Source: Balanoglossus misakiensis
Taxonomy: Eukaryota; Hemichordata
Assembly: GCA_040954595.2 (NCBI GenBank)
Contig: CM082586.2
Coordinates: 4,650,001 to 4,714,000 of the forward strand
Direction of reading: 5' to 3'
Length of the DNA stretch: 64,000 nucleotides
The notes under the pieces are model-generated. The model searched no databases and had not been told where the DNA came from. It saw only the letters and a program-made list of their open reading frames with translations. The position numbers and the translations under genes are program-made. This document shows, one piece after another, positions 1-10,696 of this stretch (within the stretch, counting starts at the first letter, position 1; each line of letters opens with the position of its first letter).

Positions 1-119
1 GACTGGAGAAAGCATGCTCCCGGACAGATTTCTCATGGCTGTCGTTCGGAGAGGATGGTGGAACTGGGCGCTTCGACATTTCGCTTGATTTCTTGCGTCC
101 TCTCTACTGGATAGCCTAG
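1..119 (+). CDS. C-terminal end of an unidentified protein (partial, cut by window start)
   Basis: An open frame beginning at base 3 runs without interruption to a TAG at 117-119 and gives 38 residues. It contains the stretches DFSWLSFGEDGG and RFDISLDFLRPLYWIA, which look like real protein rather than random translation: balanced, rich in aromatics, and with an aliphatic/aromatic end. There is no Met, so this would be the 3' part of a coding exon whose beginning lies upstream of the window. I do not recognise the family. An ATTAAA at 738-743 could serve as its polyadenylation signal. It could instead be a chance 117-base open frame. Confidence 0.4.
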   Translation, partial: LEKACSRTDFSWLSFGEDGGTGRFDISLDFLRPLYWIA

Positions 120-950
120 ACCGAGACTACCGATAGCATGTTGTAAAGAGGTGTTAACTCGAGCGGGTCGGTTGTGGTCGAGATTTCGCCAGGGACGCTT
201 GCTTTCGGGCGTTTCTGTGTACCATAGACAGAGATCGACGGTTGTTGTGAGGGGCCTCTTCCTTCCGCGTGTTCGGCTACCGGCTTCAAGGCCGAGCGCG
301 TGGGGCTTCCTTCACAATTGGGCGTAGCAGTGGGATATATAAGATTGATGACAGGTTTTTTTAAGTTTCAGAATTTATTTTGGAATTATTGCCATGCATT
401 TGGTCAACGCAGTTTTCGGGTTGGACAGATTCTGTGACGAGCTCGTACAGTTCATGCAAAAAGAGGACGAACAGACGCAATGAGGTGTTCACTCTGGGCA
501 CCGTACTCCTCACGGGATCTGATTTATCAGATCAGTGCAACACCTCGGGCGTTTGGTCGTCAACTAGTATTTACTGTGTGGTTGAGAACGGTGTAGGGTT
601 TATTTGCTATCATATTTTGGGTTTATAATACGTCTATGCTAATATACAGTTTGAGGGGGGGGGGGGGTTAAAGTCGATTTGTTTAGTGAACGTCACTTTC
701 ACACTTTTTGTGACCACAATTATCCTGCTATGATTTTATTAAAGAAATAGCTAGTACCAAAGTTAGAACATATTTGCCTCTCACTAGGGTAGTAAGTTAC
801 CTGTTTTAATTATTATTCGACCACAGGGATTTTTTCAGGAAAAGTAGATACATGTCAATGCTAAAGTGATAGCAACTAAATATGCATTGTTGTCTACTAG
901 CCTTTTTCTACTTCCTTTCTCATACTGATACAATGCGTTCAAACACGGTA

Positions 951-1169
951 CAGTAATTATATGCATGATAAAATGCGCATTGTTTTAGTGAACTTTTCAT
1001 ACCACCCTGCCTGACCTTTGCGCCCTCTTTTGGTGAACTCTTCATACTGCTCTGCCTGCAGCTGACCTCCTACCTTGCCTTATTTGGAGACAAGGCAGGA
1101 GGCGAGGTCAGGCAGGCTGTAGGAAGAGTTCACCAATAGAGGGCGCATTTTATTATGCATAAAATTACT
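951..1169. mobile_element. MITE-like inverted-repeat element
   Basis: Two arms are near-perfect inverted repeats. The outer ends read agtaattatatgcatgataa on the left and the complement of a nearly identical sequence on the right. The inner arms carry gcgccctct, a ttggtgaactctt block and a ctgcctga(c)ct block, each matched in reverse on the other side of a short centre near 1081-1092. The left arm also holds a second, diverged copy of the gtgaac..catac..ctgcctgacct unit. It has no coding capacity. The size and terminal structure are those of a non-autonomous DNA transposon or foldback element. Target-site duplications are not clear to me. Confidence 0.6.
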
Positions 1170-1556
1170 CAGTCATGCTTTACTAAGTAGGTATCTGGGT
1201 GTTCCAGTTAGAATCATAACAGTAACAGAAAGGCAAACAGAACTTATTCACCCCTATTGTATTAGTTTTTATCTACTTTCCCTAGGATTAGACTTGATAA
1301 TTAAAAGACTGCATGTGACCAGAGACAAACGTCACTACAATGGCAAAATTGAACTTTATTTCAGATATCAACACTTAATTTTTCATACAACACTTAATTG
1401 TGGTGGTGAATAAAGACCCACACATTATTTGTTTAAACAAGAGCATGGCGATTGCTCAATTAAACAATTAGCACACAATTCTCTTTAGATATTGGAATAA
1501 TATAAGTCCATCTTCCCTGCCGTACGCAGCATCAGCGCAAGACTGTATGTGCGGTT

Positions 1557-1562
1557 TTTATT
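1557..1562 (-). promoter_or_regulatory. Candidate polyadenylation signal of the minus-strand transporter
   Basis: TTTATT on the plus strand reads AATAAA on the minus strand, about 75 bases after the stop codon at 1635-1637. A second candidate lies at 1355-1360. Confidence 0.4.
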
Positions 1563-1634
1563 TCATCATGACTTGCATACATTTTAATATTGTGTATGCA
1601 CAACTGTCCACACTCTGTACCATTACAAGAGTGG

Positions 1635-4600
1635 TTATGTTATCTGTTCCTTGGCAATAATTTCTTTGAGCTGTTTTCTCCTTATTATTCTTTCAACCAC
1701 TGGGAGTAACAAAGCCAGTCCAGCTGCCAGCAACAACAGCGCCCCTGTCACCCAGAATGTCCAATCATACACGTTTGTAGTATCACGTAACCAACCTAAA
1801 AGATACAAAATGTTTGTAAGATATAAATATAGAGCATTACTCTGCAGGAAGGGAACAGCATATAACTATGTTATACTTCTATAAATCCATACATCTATCC
1901 ATCAATCTATTAATTAATTAATTAATTAATTAATTAATTAATTAAAATGACAAATTTCAATGTTGATCTGGTTAATTAATTAATATTTAACACAATTGAA
2001 CTTAATTAATCAATCAAAAGAGACTGGTGGACAGACAGTTCTATAATTTGAAGACACGTTCTCCCACCTGTCATGTACAACTTATCATATATTCTGTGGC
2101 AACTATTTAATTACCTCCAAAGGGTCCAAATAATAATACGCACGCTCCAGTTACATGCATCAGAAGAGACAGGCCATGTCCTATCTTCTCATTACCAAGA
2201 AAGTGCTTCAGCACTATTGAAGTATATACCACAAAGCCTCCCATGCAGGAACCACTTACAAGGACGAATACAAGCTGACCTAGTGTAATAAATTAATGAA
2301 TGAATTGATGGATGGATGGGTGATAAAAGGAAAACATACATATAAGACCCATGTGATGGGAAGGAGACAAGGGAAAACAATGGTACACTGAAAAAAATGG
2401 TCATGGTTTATTTGCATGTCAATGCAAAGAGAACTATATCTTGTAAACTATGCAGGATTGTGAATTCAATTGTATCGACAAAGGCTTACCTGTAAATGTT
2501 GTGGTGTATGTACTCACGAAAACTGCTATGCCACACACAGCTGTAAGGATGGAATACACTACATAAGGCTTGGTTTGGTTAAAGTGCCCTAGTGCACCAA
2601 AAAATGTCCGTCCAAATATCTGAGCCAATCCCATGGCGGCTGGTACATACGCACTTTGTGTGTCAGGGATGCCAAGGTCACGTGCGCGCCTGACCTATAA
2701 ATAGTGGAGGGGTTATTAGGGAGCCTTCAGTATTTACAGGGGGTGGGCCAGGGTGATTAAGCATACACCTGGACTCTAAAATGTGACCCCCCCCCCCTTG
2801 TCTGACATTGTAAAACCTGACCCCCACTTTAGGACATTTTGTGCCATGATATACAGTACACTGATGTATTGTGTGTGCAATCAACATATAGCAAGGGGTC
2901 TTTAATATTAACTATTTCACCACCATGAATTGTCTTTAATTGTTTTATATGGCAAAGTTAATTGGTCCTCTACTCAGGCAACTTGGGGTGAAAGTGTTTA
3001 ACATGCCAGAACATACTTTTGTTCCATGATGATGATGATGGCGGCGGTGGTGGTGGTTTTGGTGATGGCGGCGTGGGTGGTGGTGTTGTTGGTTTTGGTG
3101 GTGGCGGCGTGGGTGGTGGTGGTGGTTTTTGTGGTGGTGGCAGCATGAGGGATGGTTTTGCTGGTGGTGGCTTTCAACTTCGATAACCTGGCAACCCCAT
3201 ATGTGCCCTAGCAGCCAGAAACCTCAGTGTGTCGGTCAGAAGGTTGTAAACGTCACTAATTGGCAGTCTTACCAGATGGACTTGAAACGTGGTGACTCCA
3301 CATGATTGACCAAAGTGGATGAGAACCAGCACCAGGAAAAGTGGGTTCTTTAATAATGAAACGTCATATATGGCCGTCAAGAGTGTTTTCAGTGATGCAT
3401 TGCACGTCCTATCAGATGTTTGATAGTCTGTTGGAGTTTGTGCATCTAACATTTTGGTATCATCAGTAAGTCCTTCCTTATTGTTGATTGTATCCATGAC
3501 GATAGTTCTTGCAACATCGGATCTTTCGTATTTGTAATCTTTGCTAAGTCTCCCTACTTTCAGTGGTCGCAACAGAGCGGCAGATACGCATAAGTGTGCC
3601 ATTATTGCAGACAAAATTATCAGTGCTCCTCTCCAACCATAATGATCCACCAACATTTGAAAGGTTATAGATAATACTAACTGTCCTGCGCCAGTTCCTG
3701 ACAAAGCTAAACCAAGAGCGATGGGAAATCGTTTCCTGAAGTAAATACTGATTATTTCAACGAATGTCACGTATGAAAGACCAAGACCAACTCCTGAAAA
3801 CAGAAAATTACACAAATGTCAACATAGAAAAACATACACAAGCATTGACTAGACTTACAAACAGTCATAACTTTTTGTCAGAGACAAATTTCATTATTTT
3901 TTTATGTCAGTTTGAAATGTATGAACATTTTGTTTTCATTTTCTATAGTAAATGTCTTCTGTATATTTGTACCATTCCAGAAAATATGCATGAATCCATA
4001 TTGATGTCATCTTCGTTTGATTACAGAATACATAGACATTAGAGCAACTATTATGGATGACTGAAAAGTAGTTTGTCTGTCTAACATTTTAATTTCTCAA
4101 TGAAGTTTTAAACAAGACGTTCGAAATTGATCATGGCAGGAAACAAAATGTAATGAATGGTATTACATTTTGATCAATCCCAGTATACATAAATTTGGCT
4201 TGGCCTCTTTCATGACCCCTGTATGACCTTCCATTCTTGTACTTCCTTTGGTATGGGACTGTCAAAATTGAGCATTTTGGGATAATATAAACATGTAAAA
4301 TACTGCATCCTATTCCACATGTTGCTGTTTGTGCTACAATTTTGTCTACCCGGAGACTTCCGGTGTTGCTCTTTGTCACAGACAGAAATATGTGGGTAAA
4401 GATACCAGATTGTTACACACTGACACAAATCTAACAAAATATATCAAAGACATGTGTTGCCGTACGGGGGGCACACTCCATTGTACTGAAAGTTCCTCTA
4501 ATTAAGACATGTATTTCTGAAAATGGACATTGTACTGTCTGCATACTTGGCAATAAATTTTTAAAAAATCCATCTTACCTGTCACCAATCCGTACGTGAG

Positions 4601-5563
4601 GTACACCTGATATAAATCGGTGGCAAAGGAACTGGCGAAAATTCCCAGTGACGCCAACACACCCCCAGCCATGATAACTTTCCTGTGTCCAAACCTCCGA
4701 GCTAATGGTACACTAAAGCCCATAGAAAGAACAGCTGTAATGGCACTTGTTCCACTAACCCATGCTTTAAAAGAAATAATTATGAGACAATGTTTTCATT
4801 CATATATCACTCAGCGATAGAACACCCCCTAATGAACAATATTCCAAAGAGTTCAGTAGCATTTTACTAATTCACATGCATAAGATAAGCATCTAACACA
4901 AAAATCAACCACCTAGTATATATGTTATGTATCTCCTGTGATGAATGGAAGTGCCTACTAAATTAAGCAAGAGATATTCAACATGGCAACTTGCTATATT
5001 TGTAAACGCAGCAAATCAAAATTACTGAGTTCGCTAAAATGCAACTTTGAGCTCTGCATTTTATAAAATTTTCTAACGTTTGTCCCCACCCCCTTCACTT
5101 CACTTGATTTACTATGTCTTCCAACTATTGTAATGACTTGTATTTAATTTATTCATGTGTTATTTGAATTATTTAAATTTATGCATATATGCAAATTGGA
5201 TCATGGGAATTCATTCACTTTGAAAGTTGGCATAGGGGGGTCAGTCACTTTTTGATATCCACAAAATAGAATCCACTGCCCCCTAGGCTGAAGAAACTGA
5301 CTAGTCCCTAAGTCTGAAGTTTGAGCTCCTGGTCATTGTTCCCACTGTGGTGTGACCCTGACAAATATAAGAAGCATGAGCATGTTTACATTACCTGTTG
5401 CGGCCTTTGTTTCTCCAAATGCATTCAGAAAGGCAACGTACAGCACTCCAAATGAGTACGGGAGTCCGGCGCTGAGGAAAACGCCGATGAATCCTGCCAG
5501 AACGACGACCCATCCCCATCCACCATCTGGGGGATCTGCTGCTATTTCTTTCTTGTCCTCCAT
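1635..5563 (-). CDS. SLC16 / monocarboxylate-transporter-like protein (copy A)
   Basis: Six exons join in frame: 5395-5563, 4579-4764, 3273-3793, 2490-2694, 2115-2279 and 1635-1795, with GT-AG introns throughout, giving 468 aa. The start is the ATG at 5561-5563. The N terminus has the SLC16 signature DPPDGGWGWVVV leading into TM1. Exon 3 has the TM5 signature YFRKRFPIALGLALSGTGAG. Exon 4 has the TM8 G-x-x-Q-I-F-G-R region, and the last exon holds the final membrane segment and a short basic tail (VERIIRRKQL). The length is typical of the family's 12-TM plasma-membrane carriers. The long cytosolic loop between TM6 and TM7 lies in exon 3. The residues used by MCT1 for proton-lactate transport are not all present (see findings), so the substrate is unknown. 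The neighbour at 7045-9851 is a divergent paralogue with the same exon plan. Confidence 0.92.
1909..1945. repeat. (TTAA)n microsatellite
   Basis: About nine tandem copies of taat/atta, in the intron between the last two exons of transporter copy A. Confidence 0.9.
3030..3172. repeat. GGT/GGC-rich low-complexity tract
   Basis: Imperfect ggtggtggc/ggcggcgtgg units on the plus strand, within the intron that follows exon 3 of transporter copy A, just beyond its donor side. On the transcribed strand this is a pyrimidine/C-rich ACC repeat. No coding role is seen. Confidence 0.85.
4197..4290. repeat. Dispersed repeat, copy 1
   Basis: Shares the blocks tttcatgacc..ctgt.tgacct..at.cttgtacttcc.ttgg and tgtcaaaat..cattttggga with a copy at 5647-5745, and the first of these blocks with 13205-13255. 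All lie in non-coding DNA. It is non-coding itself and probably the remains of a short interspersed element. Confidence 0.6.
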
Positions 5564-5646
5564 TTAGTGGTTGTGAATGTACTTTTGTAAATCACTCGGT
5601 CTACCCATTATATATGCACTACACCAAAACGCGTCTGTATCAAAGC

Positions 5647-5745
5647 AAACCATGGGGGACTTTCATGACCTCTGTTTGACCTGATATCCTTGTACTTCCG
5701 TTGGTCGTAGGTTGTCAAAATGCAACATTTTGGGACATGAGACAT
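5647..5745. repeat. Dispersed repeat, copy 2
   Basis: Same orientation as the copy at 4197-4290 and similar over roughly 90 bases, including gactttcatgacctctg, cttgtacttccgttgg and tgtcaaaatgcaacattttggga. Confidence 0.6.
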
Positions 5746-6770
5746 TTACTTATGTTGCTTGAAAATTTTTCAGGTTTCAAATCGAATAAATGCAAATAAT
5801 TAACAATCGCTCAGTTGATGTGTATAGCTTTTTGCAAATGAATGACTTGAACGCAGCCAATCCTCTCTGGTTTGGGAAATGTTACACAAATTCCATGCAT
5901 TGGAGTTCAACAATGTGTTTACTTACTTGTATTAAAGACAGTGCTCCAAGTTTGCTGCATAAGTACTTAGTCGATCACATGTATCATGCTCAGCACCTGC
6001 AACAGACTGTCCTTAATTTCTGCGTGTACCAAATCTCAGGTCACATGCACACACATAAATACTCCACAGAATCAACAGATGTCGGATGTCACCAAGGCAT
6101 AGATCAGCTATTTATAGATACAAGTATCGTCACTAAATGGTGTTTGGTTTTTGTTGTCGATTTATGCATGTGATAACTGTCACGTGCCTTGCACCTTGTG
6201 TGTTGGTCACAAGCTCTCCCCCTGTCATTCTGCAGTCTCTGCTTAATACTGATTTCAACAATTTCACGCCACCAACGACTTCGTCGGATAACTAGGTCAC
6301 ATTATTAGCAAGGCGGTTTCTGGTAACACCTAAAGAACAAGCTAGGTTTGTAAAATTTCTTCATTCCCAGTCTGTTAATATATTGAGATATATAAGACGA
6401 GTATCTCGGGGGTTATGTACACAAACACTGAAAGAAGTTAATGTGTCTGTTTTAATTAGAGCTCTGTCAAAGTGTGTGTCGAAATCGCCGAGTCATATAG
6501 CCGTACACTCACCATGTACTACCCAGCGCTGGTCACTTGCCAACCTCTATCAAGTTGTTGACCCCTTTATAAGTGTCTTGTTTCTCGATGGTGAAGGTAA
6601 TTATAACGCACCAAGTATTGTGCTCGGGTGCAAATGTTATCAGTTGTTATACAGTGGGCGTTTAAAATGGCCACACCAGACTGTCCATATACATGTAGTT
6701 ATAGCTGTATATATCGCTCGACAATGTAGCATGGCCAAGTAGCGACCACTTCCTGCTTTTTACCTGGATA

Positions 6771-6797
6771 ATACATACATACATACATACATACATA
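6771..6797. repeat. (ACAT)n microsatellite
   Basis: Uninterrupted acat units between the two transporter genes. Confidence 0.9.
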
Positions 6798-7044
6798 TCA
6801 AATGTGACTTGAATATGATCAGTCACTCTTGAGACATGGCTTTTACAGACAGTCGACAGACCGACACACAGGCATCCGTACAACAAATTTCTCACGTTAG
6901 CTAAGATGAAAAGAAATGCATGCATTCTTCATATTCGTGTTCTCGACGTGTGTGTAAGATTGGTCACTTACTGGGCTTTTAGCCACACCTACACAGAATT
7001 TTAATTAAGTGTTTTTTCCAGTTGCTGTTTTGTCGGTGACAACC

Positions 7045-9851
7045 ATGAAGTCCCTCCAAGAGCCTCCAGATGGTGGTTGGGGATGGGTGGTTGTTTTCGC
7101 AGCGTTTATAGGCTTAGCAATCAGCTCTGGGTTCATGCACGCATTTGGAATTCTCTACGTTGCATTTTTGGACGCATTTGGGGAATCAAAAGCGGCAACA
7201 GGTAAAAGTAAATCAGGAATTGAGGTGGACTGTTTTTTATAGAAACAGCAATCACCGTATGCGCAAAATATGCGGGTCGGCTAGTGTCTATGGAAAGGCA
7301 ACATTCAAAGCTTCATTAATTTGCATACAAGATGGCCGCTTGATGATGCCTACTTACTATCATGTGCGATATTGTGAAATAAACCATCTATTGTAAAGTG
7401 AGAAATGCAATATCTTGAAGATATATTGTGCCCTCAATAGTCACATCTAACTACTGCCATGTATAACTTGCCAATGAATGTTGCATCATTCCATTCCAGC
7501 GTGGATCAATGGAATATTCACTATTGTCTGTGTAATTGCGTCAAGTCATGGCATAGCGTTGTCGAGAAGGTTTGGACACCGGAAAACAGTCATGGGAGCA
7601 GGCGTTTTGTCAGCACTAGGGATTCTTGGCAGTGCTTTTGCCACAAACCTGTACCAGGTGTACTTCACCTATGGAATTGTGACAGGTATGGCTGTAGTAT
7701 TGACAGTTTTATTGTACATATACGCAATGACACAGAAGTTGGGTGTCATAGCATGGCCAATTCGTGTGTGTGCCCATGTACAATGTTTAAGCGCTCTGCT
7801 TTTGTGTTCGAACATGGTTTTGTTCTTGTGAATTCCTGTTAACTCTGATTTCATAGCAGAGGTACGGTTCACAACTCGGACTTTATTTGATTTCGATTTC
7901 TTTTACACAGGAATTGGTTTTGGTCTGGCGTATTTGAACTGTGTTGAAATGGTCAGTATTTACTTTGCGGGGCGATTTCCCCTTGCTGTAGGTTTGGCCA
8001 TGGCAGGCAGTGGTGCGGGACAGGTTATATTGTCCATTGTCGCCCAGATACTGGTGGATCAATACGGTTGGAGAGGAATGTTGTTGATTATGTCCGGATT
8101 CACCTCGCATTTACTGATAGCAGGCGCTCTGTTTCGACCGTTAAATGTGCAAGAGTTGATTAGACAAAAACCGAACAACACAGAATCCACGAAGACTGGA
8201 AATTCGAAGATTACTACAAGTGATTGGTCAACTAAATTGTCAACAGAGCAAAATCAGCCAAATAATTGCCAACGCCTAAAAACGTGTTCCTCCTCTTTGA
8301 AGTCATATTGTATGACCGTATATGACCTCTCCCTGTTCAAGAGCCCTGTCTTCATCATGTTAGGTTTGACTGCCGTTGGGCAGATCGCTGCCCTTCTTGC
8401 AAGTGCCGTCCATATTGTAAGTACTTGTTGTAATGATGTTGTTTTTATTTACTTATAATATCGTCTTGTGAGAGCAACCTTTATTTGATTGAATTCCATA
8501 CTCTGTCGGTCGAAAACTATGGTCACGAATACGATGGTATCGCACCGTTATGTTATTCACTGTATACAAGTTTTGCAACCAGGGTCTCTGGTTTGGCACA
8601 TGCCCATAAGACGGTTGTCGGCATTTAACAAGTTCAAATTCTTTGCCTCTTGTAGGTAAGACGTGCTCGTGATTATGGTATATCGGACATTCAGAGTGCA
8701 TACATACCAGCCGCCATGGGATTGGGACAGATGGTTGGCAGACCATGCTTTGGTCTTGTTGGCCATGTTACAAAGCTCAACCCGAGCATACCGTTTGCCT
8801 TTGCCCTGTTTGTTTGTGGCGTTGTACTTATTGTCAGCACGTATGCAAAATCCTTCACAGGTAATTACGCTGCATTATACTGATTTTCAGATAAAATTCC
8901 TGTTTTAAAATGGGTGTTTTGAAATATACGAAATTATTAAAGCATTTACTGCTAATTTTTAGAAGAACTACTTTATTCCTTCAACGGAAAGCCTTTTTAG
9001 AAGAACTACTTTTATTCCTTGAATGGAAAGCCTTAGCACACCAAACGACCACTACACACGCATACGATATGTATTCATACACACACAAGCCACCAGTAAG
9101 CTTGTACGTGGATTCTCTTTGTCTGCGGTTGAATTACAGTCAGATAATTCATTTTTCTACTTTCTTTCTCGTTTTACTGCAACATTGCTCATGATGTACA
9201 ATTCTCTGTCCGAATTCGGTTTTTTTATGTCTCTTTATTTGTAATATCTCTTTGCCCATTCTTTACACGCAGCTCAAGTTATATTCATTGCTATATATGG
9301 TATGTGTGCGGGTGGTTTTATGGTATACATACCAATAGTTGTGAAGCACTTTCTCGGTAATGACAAAATAGGCCACGGCATGGCTTTCGTGTTTCATGTC
9401 CAAGGAATATGTGGATTATTCATCGGGCCACTAGGAGGTAAACGATTTTGTTTTTGAAGATTAATTACACGTAACAATTTATCATGTCGTCAATTTGTAT
9501 CAGAGATACAGTCGCCAAGAATGAGATTATATTCTGGCCTTTTTTTAAGCCACGTTTTTGTCACGTGAGCATCTGCATTGTATATTCTGTTTTGATGTGA
9601 AGCATGTGCCATTTGAATCTTATACAGGTTGGGTACGTGATACTACAGGCGCCTATGACGGGACGTTCTGGTTTTCGGGGATGGCGGCGATCGTGGCAGC
9701 CGTCCTTGCACTCTTGCTCCCCGTAGTCGACCGATTGGCGAAACACAAACGGCGGAAAGTCAGACTTGAGGCAGAGGCAGAGATGGCCGACGATGAGAAG
9801 TCATCACTGCACGAAACATTTGTTGTTGCTGAATTTACAACAACCATCTAG
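7045..9851 (+). CDS. SLC16 / monocarboxylate-transporter-like protein (copy B)
   Basis: Six exons join in frame: 7045-7201, 7500-7685, 7911-8416, 8656-8860, 9273-9437 and 9628-9851, giving 480 aa. I chose the ATG at 7045 because a splice-acceptor-like tract ends at 7021, so the frame upstream of it is probably not exonic. The N terminus has EPPDGGWGWVVVFAAF, the SLC16 TM1 signature. Exon 3 has the TM5 signature YFAGRFPLAVGLAMAGSGAG followed by the large, Ser/Thr/Asn-rich cytosolic loop. Exons 4-6 supply the remaining membrane segments. The C-terminal tail after about residue 440 is basic, then acidic (KHKRRKVRLEAEAEMADDEK). Exons 2, 4 and 5 are exactly as long as in copy A (186, 205, 165 bases), and all intron phases match. 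An AATAAA follows at 9979-9984. The substrate is unassigned. Confidence 0.93.
8961..9035. repeat. Direct duplication of about 38 bp
   Basis: Two adjacent copies of an agaagaactactttattcct...ggaaagcctt unit with a few substitutions and one inserted T, in intron 4 of transporter copy B. Confidence 0.85.
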
Positions 9852-9978
9852 CGCGTGCATGATGGTGTAGATTGCTATGCTGTGGTGCAGTGTGTACATT
9901 TAATTTACCAATGGTGCGAACAATTGCTTTCCACGTGACAAACCTGTATTCCGCTATTTGTCCAAAGTTTGGCGGGAA

Positions 9979-9984
9979 AATAAA
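9979..9984 (+). promoter_or_regulatory. Candidate polyadenylation signal of transporter copy B
   Basis: AATAAA 128 bases after the stop codon at 9849-9851. Confidence 0.5.
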
Positions 9985-10696
9985 TGGTGCAAATATCTCC
10001 AGATGTTGTTTTTCACTTTTCGATTGTATTATTTTGATTTCATGGATGCGTTTTACTCGAATTTGGTATTTACTTTAGCATGTTGATCAATTCACTGTTT
10101 AACACGGAAACCACTTGACTGAATGACATGAGTTTCAGGCGTGGTTATTGAAGGATATTAAATCTGTATGTCATAAATTGTGTATATAAAAGTCTCCCAT
10201 TGGGTTTGTTGTTCAGTAGGCCTATTAACATATATATTATACTTGAATGATCGATTCTGATCAAATGGGAGGACAGGTCACTTGGTGCTATTTTGGGGTT
10301 TCCTGTCGCAAACATTGACAATGAAATGTTCAGTCCGAGTTTCTTGTCGATATTGTCTGTAATATAGTATGTATACATGTAGTGTACACCAATTCTCGTA
10401 GGTTGTCGTTGGACTTAATATGGTGCTATTGCGCAGGTGGAATGCCTATATCTTCTGTTGCTTGTGTCGCACGCCACCTTATGTATGAGTGTAGAGATAT
10501 ACTAGTAGTTACTGTTTGCCAACTTAGGATGACCTTTGAACGGTTTCGCGATGGGGTCGTCAGGTACGGCTTTTATCAGACTGCATGTATACGTAATTGT
10601 AATCAAAACATCTCAACGCTGTGTGAATACCAGTCAGCCAATTCTGCTTCTATCTTCGGAAGATACTACCATGAAATGCCTTCATTTTACAGATAC
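9985..10696. other. Intergenic region upstream of the glycosyltransferase
   Basis: Lies between transporter B and the glycosyltransferase. The glycosyltransferase frame stays open upstream of its proposed start to 10382. A ttttacag at 10685-10692, just before the paired ATGs at 10697 and 10700, looks like a splice acceptor, so an additional 5' exon is possible. Nothing else is recognised. Confidence 0.4.

Larger units (their letters stand above)
120..1634. other. Gene-poor stretch: probable 3' UTRs plus one hairpin repeat
   Basis: No coding region recognised. The left part may be 3' UTR of the gene ending at 119. It has an oligo-G run near 656-667, AT-rich sequence, and an inverted-repeat element at 951-1169 described separately. 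The right part is probably the 3' UTR of the minus-strand transporter whose stop codon is at 1635-1637. The short open frame at 380-628 has no family resemblance. Confidence 0.6.
5564..7044. promoter_or_regulatory. Shared upstream region of the two head-to-head transporter genes
   Basis: The start codons of the two transporters face away from each other across 1.48 kb. The minus-strand gene has a TATATAA (plus-strand ttatata at 5608-5614) 45 bases before its ATG, which could be a TATA box. The plus-strand gene has a good splice acceptor (ttttttccag, ending 7021) 23 bases before its ATG, implying a non-coding 5' exon further upstream. The region also holds dispersed repeat copy 2 (5647-5745) and an ACAT microsatellite (6771-6797). 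The open frames at 5790-6173 and 6383-6742 have no recognisable similarity. Confidence 0.5.

Noticed and set aside
380-628. 82-residue plus-strand ORF near the left end
   Set aside because: No recognisable domain or start context. It probably lies in the 3' UTR of the gene ending at 119.
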